Positions 1-6,762 of a DNA stretch of 15,179 nucleotides are shown in pieces. Source of the DNA: Mucilaginibacter sp. (GTDB taxonomy: Bacteria; Bacteroidota; Bacteroidia; Sphingobacteriales; Sphingobacteriaceae). Positions within the stretch are counted from its first letter, which is position 1. Each line of letters opens with the position of its first letter. A program made the position numbers and the translations under genes. Below the pieces are notes generated by a model that was not told where the DNA came from, did not search any database, and saw only the letters and a list, made by a program, of their open reading frames with translations. The stretch covers positions 1 to 15,179 of the forward strand of contig JACMRC010000007.1 of NCBI GenBank assembly GCA_014376655.1. Direction: 5' to 3'.

Positions 1-722
1 AATAAAAAGGCATTTTTAATTTGAGTCGGTTTGACCACACGTGAAAGTAACAGACCGGCAAAGAAAGGGTACATTGTACGGGTTAGCCCAATGCGTACCT
101 GTTCCACATTTAGTGTCCAGCCACCACTAACGTCTCCGTTGGTGATTGCCAGGTGTGCAAGTGCGATAGCAGCGATGCCTACCAAGATACTTAAAGCCGT
201 TTTAGAAAATTTCCTGATCCAGATAGCATAAAGAATGTTGGCAATATATTCAAAGAACAATGACCAGCCCACGCTATTCAGGGGGTGCATCTCTTGCCAG
301 CCACGTATATCAAGCGATAGCGGTACGGGCAGGATAGTATAACCTATCAGCATCACCAGCAGCATCTTCCAGGCAGGAATAGTATGAATAAGCGGCCATA
401 GCGTAGAATCTGTGAAATAGAATCCGATAGCGCCGAGGGTCATCCCTAAAACCACCATTGGCTGCAAACGTCCGATGCGGCGTTTAAAGAAACTACCCAC
501 CGTCATTTTACTCCATCTGTCATCATAAGCGTAGCCCATAACAAAGCCCGATAATAAAAAGAAAAAATCTACAGCCAGGTAACCATGGTTAACTAATTTA
601 TCTAAATTACCGGTGGCTAATGGCTCTGCCAGGTGAAAGGTTACCACGATGATAGCTGCCACACCGCGAAGGCCGTCTAATATAGGATAGTGTGGCTTGG
701 TAGCCAGTTCATTATTATTCAT
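1..722 (-). CDS. Acyltransferase 3 family membrane protein (partial, C-terminus outside window)
   Basis: The reading frame is open from an ATG at 722 down to the left edge, giving about 240 residues without a stop, so the C-terminal part is missing. The N-terminus has the signature of the acyltransferase 3 (OatA/NodX-like) family: ILDGLRGVAAIIVVTFH at residues 14-30, with the conserved Arg19 and His30, followed by GYLAVDFFFLLSGFVMGYAY. Hydrophobic stretches alternate with basic loops such as FFKRRIGR, as expected for a protein of about ten transmembrane helices in the inner membrane. Members transfer acetyl or other acyl groups to extracytoplasmic sugars or peptidoglycan; the substrate cannot be told from this sequence. 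No Shine-Dalgarno sequence precedes the start. A TATAATTTG string about 40 bases upstream is only a near match to the Bacteroidota -7 box. It stands alone, reading away from the sigma operon end with 94 bases between. Confidence 0.9.
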   Translation of the reverse strand, partial: MNNNELATKPHYPILDGLRGVAAIIVVTFHLAEPLATGNLDKLVNHGYLAVDFFFLLSGFVMGYAYDDRWSKMTVGSFFKRRIGRLQPMVVLGMTLGAIGFYFTDSTLWPLIHTIPAWKMLLVMLIGYTILPVPLSLDIRGWQEMHPLNSVGWSLFFEYIANILYAIWIRKFSKTALSILVGIAAIALAHLAITNGDVSGGWTLNVEQVRIGLTRTMYPFFAGLLLSRVVKPTQIKNAFL

Positions 723-803
723 TAGTAAATTTGCATATTCAGGCTATAATTAAACCGGCGCAAATTATAAAAAAGAATGCATGGTGCCCCAAATGCTTTA
801 GCC

Positions 804-831
804 GAAGCGCTAATTGCTAATCCAGCGCTTC
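804..831 (-). terminator. Possible weak terminator hairpin at the end of the sigma factor gene
   Basis: GAAGCGCT (804-811) and AGCGCTTC (824-831) form a perfect 8-bp stem with a 12-base loop. The stem overlaps the last codons and stop of the sigma gene. It is not followed by a T-run on the minus strand, so intrinsic termination is uncertain. Confidence 0.35.
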
Positions 832-2046
832 AATATTCTTCTTAATCCTATTTCGCTCCCCTTTATTCTTCGCCAACTTAAATGCACGCTGCAAATGCTG
901 CAAAGCCATACTTTTATCAATGCCGGTATATAAATATCCCAACAGCGAATGGTACAAATGGCTATCCTTCAACTGCGTTAGTTTCTCCGCCTCAACAATA
1001 GCTTTTTCCTTACCATCGGCTTTAGCCAATGCGTAGGTACGGTTAAGCGCTGCCATGGGCGAGTACTCCAGGATCAGCAGTTTATTATAAAGCTGTAATA
1101 TGTTTTCCCATTTCTCGGCGCTGTCTTCCTTTTTGGTATGCCAGTAAGCAATGGTAGCCTCGATATGATAGCGGCTAAGCTGCTCGCCGCGCGAGGCAAG
1201 AATAAGGTAGTTGGTCCCTCTTGATATTAGTTCATCATTCCAAAGGCTGGTGTCCTGTTCGTCGTATATGACAATTTCGCCATCCTTATCCATCCGGGCA
1301 TCAAACCGCGAAGCATGGAAACACATTAGCGCAAACAGCGCGTTAACAGCGGGCAGGTCGGTAGCTTTGTTGCTTACCAACAGGTGGTTTAAGCGCATGG
1401 CTTCCAGGCAAAGGTCGCGGCGTAAATTAATATTGCCGCTGCTTGAATAATAGCCCTCGTTAAACAGCAAGTATAAAGTAAGCAATACGGTTTCCAGCCG
1501 CTTGTTTATCTCGTTGGCATTAGGGAACTCAATTTTTACCTGCTCGTCGCGCAGTTTCTCTTTGGCCCTAAACAACCGTTTGTTAATGGTTTCTTTGTTC
1601 GATAGAAAGGCATAGGCAATTTCATCAATCCCAAAGCCGCAAAGTATGCGTAGGGCTAATCCTATCTGTGCTTCGGCAGGGATGATGGGCTGGCAAATGG
1701 CAAACATCATTTGCAACTGGCTGTCGTTTATGTTTTCTTCGGATAGGTCGATCTCTAACTCGCTACTTTGCGCATTCTCAAGTTGTATAGCCGGGCTAAC
1801 CTTTTGGGTAAAGATTGCATTATGCTTTAAATGATCCTTAGCCTTGTTTTTGGCTACGGTGTACAGCCAGGCCGCAGGATTTTCTGGTAACTTTTTGGCC
1901 CAGGTTTCTGTAGCCAGCAGGAAGGTGTCGCCGGCAATATCTTCGGCTATTTGGATATGCTCAAACCCAAACAGGCGTGCCAGCACAGCAACTATTTTGC
2001 GGTATTCGGTACGGTATAAATTGGGTAGCAGCTGGTCGTTTAGCAT
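817..2046 (-). CDS. ECF42-type RNA polymerase sigma factor with C-terminal helical-repeat domain
   Basis: This 409-residue protein has an N-terminal sigma-70 region 2 (about residues 8-75, including EDIAGDTFLLATETW and AAWLYTVAKNKAKDHLK) and a region 4 helix-turn-helix (about 115-165, with LRILCGFGIDEIAYAFLSNKETINKRLFRAKEKLR). The remaining roughly 240 residues are a helical extension (RLETVLLTLYLLFNEGYYSS, then TPR-like helices such as AALNRTYALAKADGKEKAIVEAEKL). That layout and length are typical of ECF42 sigma factors (DUF6596), which have no classical anti-sigma factor and are encoded beside DGPF/YCII proteins. The gene lies 39 bases downstream of exactly such a gene on the same strand, so the pair is very likely one operon. 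ECF42 factors direct RNA polymerase to promoters of these YCII genes; the stimulus is unknown. A GC-rich hairpin ends six bases before the ATG and could limit its translation. Confidence 0.93.
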   Translation of the reverse strand: MLNDQLLPNLYRTEYRKIVAVLARLFGFEHIQIAEDIAGDTFLLATETWAKKLPENPAAWLYTVAKNKAKDHLKHNAIFTQKVSPAIQLENAQSSELEIDLSEENINDSQLQMMFAICQPIIPAEAQIGLALRILCGFGIDEIAYAFLSNKETINKRLFRAKEKLRDEQVKIEFPNANEINKRLETVLLTLYLLFNEGYYSSSGNINLRRDLCLEAMRLNHLLVSNKATDLPAVNALFALMCFHASRFDARMDKDGEIVIYDEQDTSLWNDELISRGTNYLILASRGEQLSRYHIEATIAYWHTKKEDSAEKWENILQLYNKLLILEYSPMAALNRTYALAKADGKEKAIVEAEKLTQLKDSHLYHSLLGYLYTGIDKSMALQHLQRAFKLAKNKGERNRIKKNIEALD

Positions 2047-2052
2047 AAATAG

Positions 2053-2077
2053 AACGCCCCCGTATTACGGGGGCGTT
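2053..2077 (-). other. GC-rich hairpin between the YCII gene and the sigma factor start
   Basis: AACGCCCCCG (2053-2062) pairs perfectly with CGGGGGCGTT (2068-2077) around a five-base loop. On the minus strand the stem begins 8 bases after the YCII stop codon and ends 6 bases before the sigma ATG. It could act as a partial terminator or attenuator inside the operon, as an mRNA stabiliser for the upstream message, or as a structure hiding the sigma ribosome-binding region. No U-run follows it, so a pure terminator is less likely. Confidence 0.75.
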
Positions 2078-2085
2078 AAAATAAA

Positions 2086-2430
2086 TTATTGCATTGGTAC
2101 AATTTGGCGTACTTCAACAGTGCCGCCTGTGGCTAATATTGGGCACCCTTTTGATAGTTCGGCAGCTTCTTCAAGTGATGCCGCACGGATGATGATAAAA
2201 CCACCCAGGGCTTCTTTAACTTCTACGTAAGGGCCGTTGGTAATTACTCCGTCTGATTTTACTACTTTGCCATCGGTGGCTAAGCGTGCGCCGCTGTTAG
2301 CCAGCCTGTTTTGCGCGGCAAGGCCGCCCATCCAGTCTTGCCAAGGCTTGGTAACTTCCTGCATTTGTGCCGGGGTTAGTTGCATGTCAAAGTTGGCATC
2401 GCGTCTAAAGATCAATAAGAAATCGTTCAT
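2086..2430 (-). CDS. YCII/DGPF-domain protein, partner of the ECF42 sigma factor
   Basis: This 114-residue protein matches the YCII-related (DGPF) family in length and layout. MNDFLLIFRRD forms the first strand. It is followed by the helix MQEVTKPWQDWMGGL and the diagnostic turn NGPYVEVKEALGGFIIIRA (about 75-93), where related proteins have DGPFxExKExLGGF. The C-terminal ELSKGCPILATGGTVEVRQI matches the family end. Such proteins form a ferredoxin-like dimer; most have no proven reaction, and the family is linked to ECF41/ECF42 sigma factors by genomic context. Here it is the first gene of a two-gene operon with an ECF42 sigma factor, and an ECF42-like promoter sequence lies 35-61 bases upstream. 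It is therefore probably both the target and the co-transcribed partner of that sigma factor. The start ATG at 2430 has no strong Shine-Dalgarno sequence. Confidence 0.92.
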   Translation of the reverse strand: MNDFLLIFRRDANFDMQLTPAQMQEVTKPWQDWMGGLAAQNRLANSGARLATDGKVVKSDGVITNGPYVEVKEALGGFIIIRAASLEEAAELSKGCPILATGGTVEVRQIVPMQ

Positions 2431-2464
2431 GTTGTTTTGAGTTTAATGGTTAAAAAAAACTAAT

Positions 2465-2491
2465 GACGACCCATCTTTTAAATATTGGACA
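2465..2491 (-). promoter_or_regulatory. Candidate ECF42-dependent promoter of the YCII-sigma operon
   Basis: On the minus strand TGTCCA (2491-2486) is followed after 17 bases by CGTC (2468-2465), placing a start site roughly 25-30 bases before the YCII ATG. The promoter motif I recall for ECF42 factors of Streptomyces is TGTCGA at -35 and CGTC-like at -10. This is one mismatch from it, with suitable spacing. It implies autoregulation of the operon. The match is by eye and short, and the published motif is from memory. Confidence 0.55.
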
Positions 2492-2589
2492 AGCCACCAC
2501 ATTTTTTATAAACCATGTAATGAAGGTAATAAAAATTAACACGCTGCGCTTGCATCATTTGGTATGGCGAAGCAGAAAAAATTAAATAT

Positions 2590-2597
2590 TACCTTTG
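2590..2597 (+). promoter_or_regulatory. TAnnTTTG -7 element upstream of truB
   Basis: TACCTTTG is an exact match to the Bacteroidota -7 consensus TAnnTTTG. A TTTG-type -33 box at 19-21 bases upstream is not obvious. Transcription would begin around 2602-2606, which makes a TTG at 2595 unusable as a start codon and supports the TTG at 2619. Confidence 0.55.
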
Positions 2598-2618
2598 CGG
2601 CATATTAATACAAATACC

Positions 2619-3347
2619 TTGGATACCGCACTACCAACAAATAAAGAATTTGATTTTGCCGCCGGCGAACTGCTGCTGGTTAATAAGCCCTATGAATGGA
2701 CAAGCTTTGATGTGGTAGGCAAGCTGCGTAATTCATTTAAGCCGTTAAAGTTAAAGGTGGGTCATGCCGGCACGCTTGACCCGTTGGCTACCGGCTTGCT
2801 AATCATTTGCACAGGTAGGATGACCAAACAGATTGATACTTTCCAGGCCGAAGAAAAAGAATATACAGGTACCATGGTGTTGGGGGCAACCACGCCATCA
2901 TACGATATGGAAACCGAAGCCGACCAAACTTTTAGCATAAGCAACCTGACTGACGACGCCATACGTAATGCCTGTGAACAATTTACCGGTGATATACAAC
3001 AATACCCGCCCGCACATTCGGCTATTAAAATAGATGGCGAGCGCCTTTATGAAAAAGCACGCCGCGGCGAAGAAGTGGAACTACGTTTACGCAATGTTAC
3101 CATAACCGCATTTGAAATAACGCGCATAGAACTGCCAGAGGTTGACTTTAGAGTAGTATGCAGCAAAGGCACTTATATCCGGTCGTTAGTTCATGATTTA
3201 GGCAAGGCGCTTAATAATGGCGCTTACCTATCAAAACTAACCCGTACCCGCAGCGGTAACTTTAAAATAGAAGATGCCTGGGAGGTGATGGATTTGGTTA
3301 CGGTAATAAGAGCTGAAAGCGGAAAGCCAAAAGCAGAAAGCATTTAG
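2619..3347 (+). CDS. truB: tRNA pseudouridine(55) synthase TruB
   Basis: TruB isomerises uridine 55 to pseudouridine in the T-loop of elongator tRNAs in the cytoplasm. The protein has the family core LLLVNKPYEWTSFDVVGKLR, the catalytic motif GHAGTLDPLATGLL with the nucleophilic Asp at about residue 54, and the later motifs PPAHSAIKIDGERLYEKARRGE and SKGTYIRSLVHDLG. There is no C-terminal PUA domain, as usual for short TruB forms. No in-frame ATG exists before the core. TTG at 2619 is preferred over TTG at 2595 because the latter lies inside a TAnnTTTG promoter box; this gives 242 residues. The last dozen residues (ESGKPKAESI end) are encoded by a heptamer repeat arm and do not look like TruB sequence, so the true family end is probably just before it. 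ribF follows 63 bases downstream, a common Bacteroidota pairing. Confidence 0.93.
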   Translation: MDTALPTNKEFDFAAGELLLVNKPYEWTSFDVVGKLRNSFKPLKLKVGHAGTLDPLATGLLIICTGRMTKQIDTFQAEEKEYTGTMVLGATTPSYDMETEADQTFSISNLTDDAIRNACEQFTGDIQQYPPAHSAIKIDGERLYEKARRGEEVELRLRNVTITAFEITRIELPEVDFRVVCSKGTYIRSLVHDLGKALNNGAYLSKLTRTRSGNFKIEDAWEVMDLVTVIRAESGKPKAESI

Positions 3348-3402
3348 TTTGTTTAAGAAATTTAAAAGGAAGCTTTTAGCTTTGCGCTTTATGCTTTTAG
3401 CT
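3312..3402. repeat. Intergenic inverted heptamer element A (word GCNNAAA), truB-ribF junction
   Basis: The left arm (3312-3341) reads as four heptamers of the form GCNNAAA plus a final GC. The right arm (3372-3402) is four heptamers of the same form on the opposite strand. The arms pair at about 24 of 31 positions around a 30-base loop, with mismatches confined to the NN positions. The left arm lies inside the 3' end of truB and encodes its unusual tail. Confidence 0.85.
3377..3384 (+). promoter_or_regulatory. TAnnTTTG -7 element inside repeat element A, upstream of ribF
   Basis: TAGCTTTG matches the Bacteroidota -7 consensus exactly and would place a start site about 20 bases before the ribF ATG. 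The nearest upstream TTTG (3348-3351) is 25 bases away rather than 19-21. The match may be a by-product of the repeat word. Confidence 0.35.
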
Positions 3403-3410
3403 TAATAAAA

Positions 3411-4340
3411 ATGAACATATACCATCATATTGATGAATTTAAGCCTGTTAAAAATGCCGTTGTAACCATTGGTACGTTTGATGGGGTACACCTGGGGCAC
3501 CGCAAAATAATATCGCGCATAAAAGAGCTGGCCGATGCAACAGGTGGCGAAACTGTTATCCTTACTTTTTTCCCGCATCCGCGAATGATATTACACCCGG
3601 AGGATGAGAGCATTAAGTTGATCAATACCATTAATGAGAAAGCTCAACTGTTAGAACAATTGGGTGTAGACCATTTAATTATCAACCCTTTCTCTCGTGA
3701 TTTCTCCAACCAAAGCGCCGAGGATTATATCCGCGATGTGCTGGTTAATAAAATAGGCACCAAAAAAATTGTGATAGGCTACGACCATCGCTTTGGTAAG
3801 GACCGCCGTGGTGGTTTAGAGGATCTGTTACACTTGTCGCCGGTTTACGGCTATGAGGTAATTGAGATACCCGAACAAGATATTAACGATGTAGCGGTAA
3901 GCTCTACCCGCATTCGCGAAGCGTTATTGGTTGCTGATATTGATCTGGCTAACCAGTTTTTGGGCTATCTATTCTTCATCACAGGAAAAGTTATACGCGG
4001 CGACCAGATTGGCCGCCAGATTGGTTACCCAACAGCTAATATCCAGGTCGAGGAAAAATATAAGCTCATCCCTGCTGATGGCATCTTCGCGGTTAAAGTA
4101 CAACACGCCGATATAGAATATAAAGGTATGGCTTACATCGGCAGTCGCCCTACCATTAACGGTATGACCCGTAATATCGAAGTTAACCTGTTTAATTTTG
4201 ATAAAGAGATCTATAACGAAAGCATTCGTATGGAGTTCCTGCATTTTATTCGCGGTGATGTTAAGTTTAACGGCCTTGATGAATTAAAGGTGCAGATAGC
4301 GAAGGATAAAGAAGACGTGATTGGCTTAATTGGTCATTAG
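3411..4340 (+). CDS. ribF: Bifunctional riboflavin kinase / FAD synthetase
   Basis: RibF phosphorylates riboflavin to FMN and adenylates FMN to FAD. At 309 residues it has the usual length and both domains. The N-terminal FAD synthetase (nucleotidyltransferase) domain shows GTFDGVHLGH at 21-30, TFFPHPR at 52-58, GYDHRFGKDRRGG at 123-135 and SSTRIR at 164-169. The C-terminal riboflavin kinase domain shows GKVIRGDQIGRQIGYPTAN at 192-210, with the PTAN motif that binds metal and nucleotide, and GSRPTINGMTRNIEVNLF. The start ATG at 3411 follows an A-rich stretch and no clear Shine-Dalgarno sequence. The final codons and stop lie in the left arm of repeat element B. Its position directly after truB is conserved in many bacteria, so co-transcription is likely, with a possible extra promoter inside element A. 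Confidence 0.97.
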   Translation: MNIYHHIDEFKPVKNAVVTIGTFDGVHLGHRKIISRIKELADATGGETVILTFFPHPRMILHPEDESIKLINTINEKAQLLEQLGVDHLIINPFSRDFSNQSAEDYIRDVLVNKIGTKKIVIGYDHRFGKDRRGGLEDLLHLSPVYGYEVIEIPEQDINDVAVSSTRIREALLVADIDLANQFLGYLFFITGKVIRGDQIGRQIGYPTANIQVEEKYKLIPADGIFAVKVQHADIEYKGMAYIGSRPTINGMTRNIEVNLFNFDKEIYNESIRMEFLHFIRGDVKFNGLDELKVQIAKDKEDVIGLIGH

Positions 4341-4457
4341 TCATCGGTCATTAGTGATTTTTGCATTGAATTCTGAAACTTTAATTGATAGCTTTGTTTT
4401 ACCTATGAGTTAGTTATTGCAATACCCCGAATGACTAATGACACAATGACCAATGAC
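4333..4457. repeat. Intergenic inverted heptamer element B (word GTCATTR), ribF-membrane protein junction
   Basis: The left arm (4333-4360) is four heptamers close to GTCATTA. The right arm (4429-4457) is four copies of the complement CAATGAC/TAATGAC, one of them with an extra base. The arms are separated by about 68 bases. The ribF stop codon (4338-4340) lies in the left arm and the ATG of the next gene (4453) lies in the last unit of the right arm. Confidence 0.85.
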
Positions 4458-5505
4458 TAAACTCAATATAAACAAGACTGAAAGCGAATTTCTAAATTCC
4501 ACTATATCCCATTGGGAAAAAGAAGGACTGCTTAACGACGAAAAAGCCGAAACCCTGCGTAACTCGTACGAAGTAAAAGGTTTCGACTGGATGCGGCTGG
4601 CCAAGTATTCGTTTTGGATAGCGCTTATCTGCGGCGGGGTATCATTTACCTTCCTGATAGTTAATGATGTGGTGGTTAACTGGCTCAAACATTTATACTA
4701 TACGCCTGATATTATCATTAGCATAGTTTCAGCCATTTTAGCGGCCTTCCTGTTTTACTGGGGCCGACGCAGAGAGCGATTATATCCCGAAAAAATCTTC
4801 AGTAATGAGGCGGTAATATTTACCGGCATATTGTTTACCGCCTGTTGTATAGCCTACCTGGGCAAAACGCTGGATAGGGGGTCGGGCCATTACTCGTTAC
4901 TTTTTCTGCTATCAGTTTTTGTATATGGCTTTTTAGGCTGGCGTATGCAGTCACGGATGATCTGGATTTTCGCGCTGATATCCTTAGGCAGTTGGTTTGG
5001 CACCGAAACCGGTTTTCAAACGCACTGGACCGATTACTTTTTAGGTATGAATTACCCATTGCGGTTTGTAATATTTGGCTTGGTATTAGTAAGCGCCTGT
5101 GCTGTTTTGCGTAATCGTAAATGGTTTGCCTATTTTGCCGAGCATACCTATGTGGTAGGGTTGCTGTACCTGTTTATGTCGCTTTGGTTGTTAAGCATAT
5201 TTGGCAACCTGGGTAATTTGGACAGATGGTATCACATCAAGCAAATAAGCTTGTTTTATTGGGGCATTATATCCATGTGTGTGGCGGGCGGTTTCCTGCT
5301 GTTCGGTTTAAAAAGCAAGGATGATATCTCCCGCGAGTTTGGCATCACCTTTTTAATTATTTTTATCTACACCAAATATTTCGAATACTTTTGGGACAAC
5401 ACCAATAAAACCGTTTTCTTTGCTATTCTTGCAGCCTCGTTTTGGTTAATAGGTAGGAAATCCGAGAAGATCTGGAATTTAAAAAGTAAAACCCCGGCTG
5501 TATAA
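4453..5505 (+). CDS. Polytopic membrane protein of unknown function (DUF2157-like N-terminus)
   Basis: This 350-residue protein starts with a soluble stretch of about 45 residues (SHWEKEGLLNDEKAETLRN), then has about ten hydrophobic segments. The clearest are near 50-70, 84-104, 118-137, 145-160, 165-182, 198-216, 228-248, 265-287, 295-310 and 318-336. The leading helix, where a 'W..EGLL..E.AE.L' pattern precedes the first membrane helix, resembles DUF2157-type membrane proteins. I see no catalytic motif and assign no function. The ATG at 4453 is the only in-frame start not preceded by a nearby stop, and it lies in a repeat unit of element B. The next gene starts 23 bases downstream on the same strand, so the two are probably co-transcribed. 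It is an inner-membrane protein by prediction from hydrophobicity only. Confidence 0.8.
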   Translation: MTKLNINKTESEFLNSTISHWEKEGLLNDEKAETLRNSYEVKGFDWMRLAKYSFWIALICGGVSFTFLIVNDVVVNWLKHLYYTPDIIISIVSAILAAFLFYWGRRRERLYPEKIFSNEAVIFTGILFTACCIAYLGKTLDRGSGHYSLLFLLSVFVYGFLGWRMQSRMIWIFALISLGSWFGTETGFQTHWTDYFLGMNYPLRFVIFGLVLVSACAVLRNRKWFAYFAEHTYVVGLLYLFMSLWLLSIFGNLGNLDRWYHIKQISLFYWGIISMCVAGGFLLFGLKSKDDISREFGITFLIIFIYTKYFEYFWDNTNKTVFFAILAASFWLIGRKSEKIWNLKSKTPAV

Positions 5506-5528
5506 CAAACCCCACTTAAGACCCAATA

Positions 5529-6128
5529 ATGAAAAAAAGTGTTTCCCTCCTGGTTTTATTGTTTTTGCTGATGGACAGTGTACTGGCTCAAAACAACAAT
5601 GCAGATTTTTTTAAAGAAACCTACCGCAAAGGCTTCGTAACCAATCTTGGTGATACCAGTAAATATCAAAAAATATTTTTCGATGCCTTTCCATCCAACT
5701 TCAAGGATTTAAAAAAACTGTATGGGTGGAATGAGCAAACTAATACCGGGCGCCCATTAACTAATATACCAGCCACCTACTTTAGTCGTTTTTTTGAGAT
5801 TAAAAGTGTAAGTCATAAAGCGCTTACCAAAAAAATAATTGATGTTTCTGTTAATGCCAAATGGTATGCAGATGCCATTGCCCGCTTCCAACTGGATGCT
5901 TTTAAATATGCTATTACTTATAATAAAGAATTTATAGGCCAACTGCAAGCACGCAGCAAGGCAGATATAATTTCTGTCTGGACGTTTTACTTTGATTATG
6001 TGAATCCCATTTATAGAAAAAATGCTTATGATAAAATTGTAAAGGCCACTGCCCCAAACAGTAAAAAAATGGTTAGTCTTATTACCGCTGGTTATAAAAA
6101 TGCGGCTGCTAAATGGAGGACACATTAA
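5529..6128 (+). CDS. Small secreted protein of unknown function (paralogue 1)
   Basis: The protein has 199 residues with a clear Sec signal peptide: KKS, then a hydrophobic core (VSLLVLLFLLMDSVLAQ), with cleavage after or near A-Q at residues 20-21. The mature part has no motif I recognise. It is clearly related to the next gene. Shared landmarks are an FF-x3-FP-x2-FK-x-L-x2-LYG segment near residues 50-66, a W-x-FYFDY segment near 150-157, and an ITAGY-x-K/N-x3-(A/K)-W segment at the C-terminus. The product is therefore probably periplasmic or outer-membrane associated. It follows the membrane protein gene by 23 bases and is separated from its paralogue by a single base, so the group looks like an operon. 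This gene and the next look more A/T-rich than the flanking genes, though I have not measured it. Confidence 0.82.
   Translation: MKKSVSLLVLLFLLMDSVLAQNNNADFFKETYRKGFVTNLGDTSKYQKIFFDAFPSNFKDLKKLYGWNEQTNTGRPLTNIPATYFSRFFEIKSVSHKALTKKIIDVSVNAKWYADAIARFQLDAFKYAITYNKEFIGQLQARSKADIISVWTFYFDYVNPIYRKNAYDKIVKATAPNSKKMVSLITAGYKNAAAKWRTH
6115..6120 (+). promoter_or_regulatory. Shine-Dalgarno site for the second paralogue
   Basis: GGAGGA lies nine bases before the ATG at 6130, inside the last codons of the preceding gene. Strong Shine-Dalgarno sequences are uncommon in this phylum. It fixes the start at 6130 rather than the in-frame ATG at 6100. Confidence 0.6.
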
Positions 6129-6129
6129 T

Positions 6130-6762
6130 ATGATATTTACGCAGCGCCGAAGGCGTATTGTCAACTGTTTGCTTACCGCAGTTTGTGTCTTTATGGGCTG
6201 CAGTGTCACCGTCGCACAAAAAACAGACCTTAGCGCCAAAGCTAAGAAGCTAAAACAATTGTACTTATTAGTTACAAAATCTACAAACTCTGAAATTTAC
6301 GAAGAGCAATTTTTTAACGAGTTCCCTAATACTTTTAAGGAGTTAAATGAACTTTATGGATATGAAAAGGATAAGCCCGCACCTCTATATTATGATGGGT
6401 TAGAACATATTTATGAGCTTTTTAATAATCTAAAAAGCATTAACGATACACTGTATTATAAAAAAATAGTATCGATAGCGAAAGGGGCACGTTATGATGC
6501 TGATGCGGTTTCATATTTTCAAAGTGGGTTGCGAGACAAAGTTTTGGCTAACCCGAAATTGATATTATTCATTCTAAAAAACAAACCAGAAAAAGAGGTT
6601 ATAGGTTTTTGGTCTTTTTATTTTGACTATGAAAATTCATCTGCAAGGAAGAAAAACTATATTGAGCTGATTAAGAAAATACCGGCCCAAAACAAAAATA
6701 GCATTCGATTTATTACAGCAGGTTATGAAAAGTCGACTAAATATTGGACCAATAGTCATTAA
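6130..6762 (+). CDS. Small secreted protein of unknown function (paralogue 2)
   Basis: The protein has 210 residues starting at ATG 6130, chosen because it is preceded by GGAGGA and gives a proper signal peptide. The N-terminus is basic (QRRRRIVN), then a hydrophobic core CLLTAVCVFMGC, then VTVAQ before the mature part. Cleavage after V-A-Q is most likely; the FMGC string resembles a poor lipobox, so lipidation is not excluded. The mature domain aligns along its length with the preceding gene (FFNEFPNTFKELNELYG, FWSFYFDYEN, RFITAGYEKSTKYW), so the pair arose by tandem duplication and has diverged strongly. No known family or catalytic residues are recognised. The 3' end overlaps the convergent LysE-family gene by four bases, with no terminator visible between them. 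Confidence 0.8.
   Translation: MIFTQRRRRIVNCLLTAVCVFMGCSVTVAQKTDLSAKAKKLKQLYLLVTKSTNSEIYEEQFFNEFPNTFKELNELYGYEKDKPAPLYYDGLEHIYELFNNLKSINDTLYYKKIVSIAKGARYDADAVSYFQSGLRDKVLANPKLILFILKNKPEKEVIGFWSFYFDYENSSARKKNYIELIKKIPAQNKNSIRFITAGYEKSTKYWTNSH

Noticed and set aside
38..43. CACGTG core resembling the centre of a parS site
   Set aside because: Only the central six bases fit; flanks do not form the parS palindrome and it lies inside the acyltransferase coding sequence.
1844..2230. 128-residue plus-strand frame opposite the sigma and YCII genes
   Set aside because: Crosses the junction of a convincing operon on the other strand and shows no family signature.
6100..6129. Upstream ATG extending the second paralogue by ten residues
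   Set aside because: The ATG at 6130 has a GGAGGA site at proper distance and gives a proper signal peptide; the extension would overlap the first gene and bury the signal.
5757..6239. 160-residue minus-strand frame across the two secreted paralogues
   Set aside because: It spans two genes that are well supported on the other strand by signal peptides and mutual similarity; no independent evidence for it.
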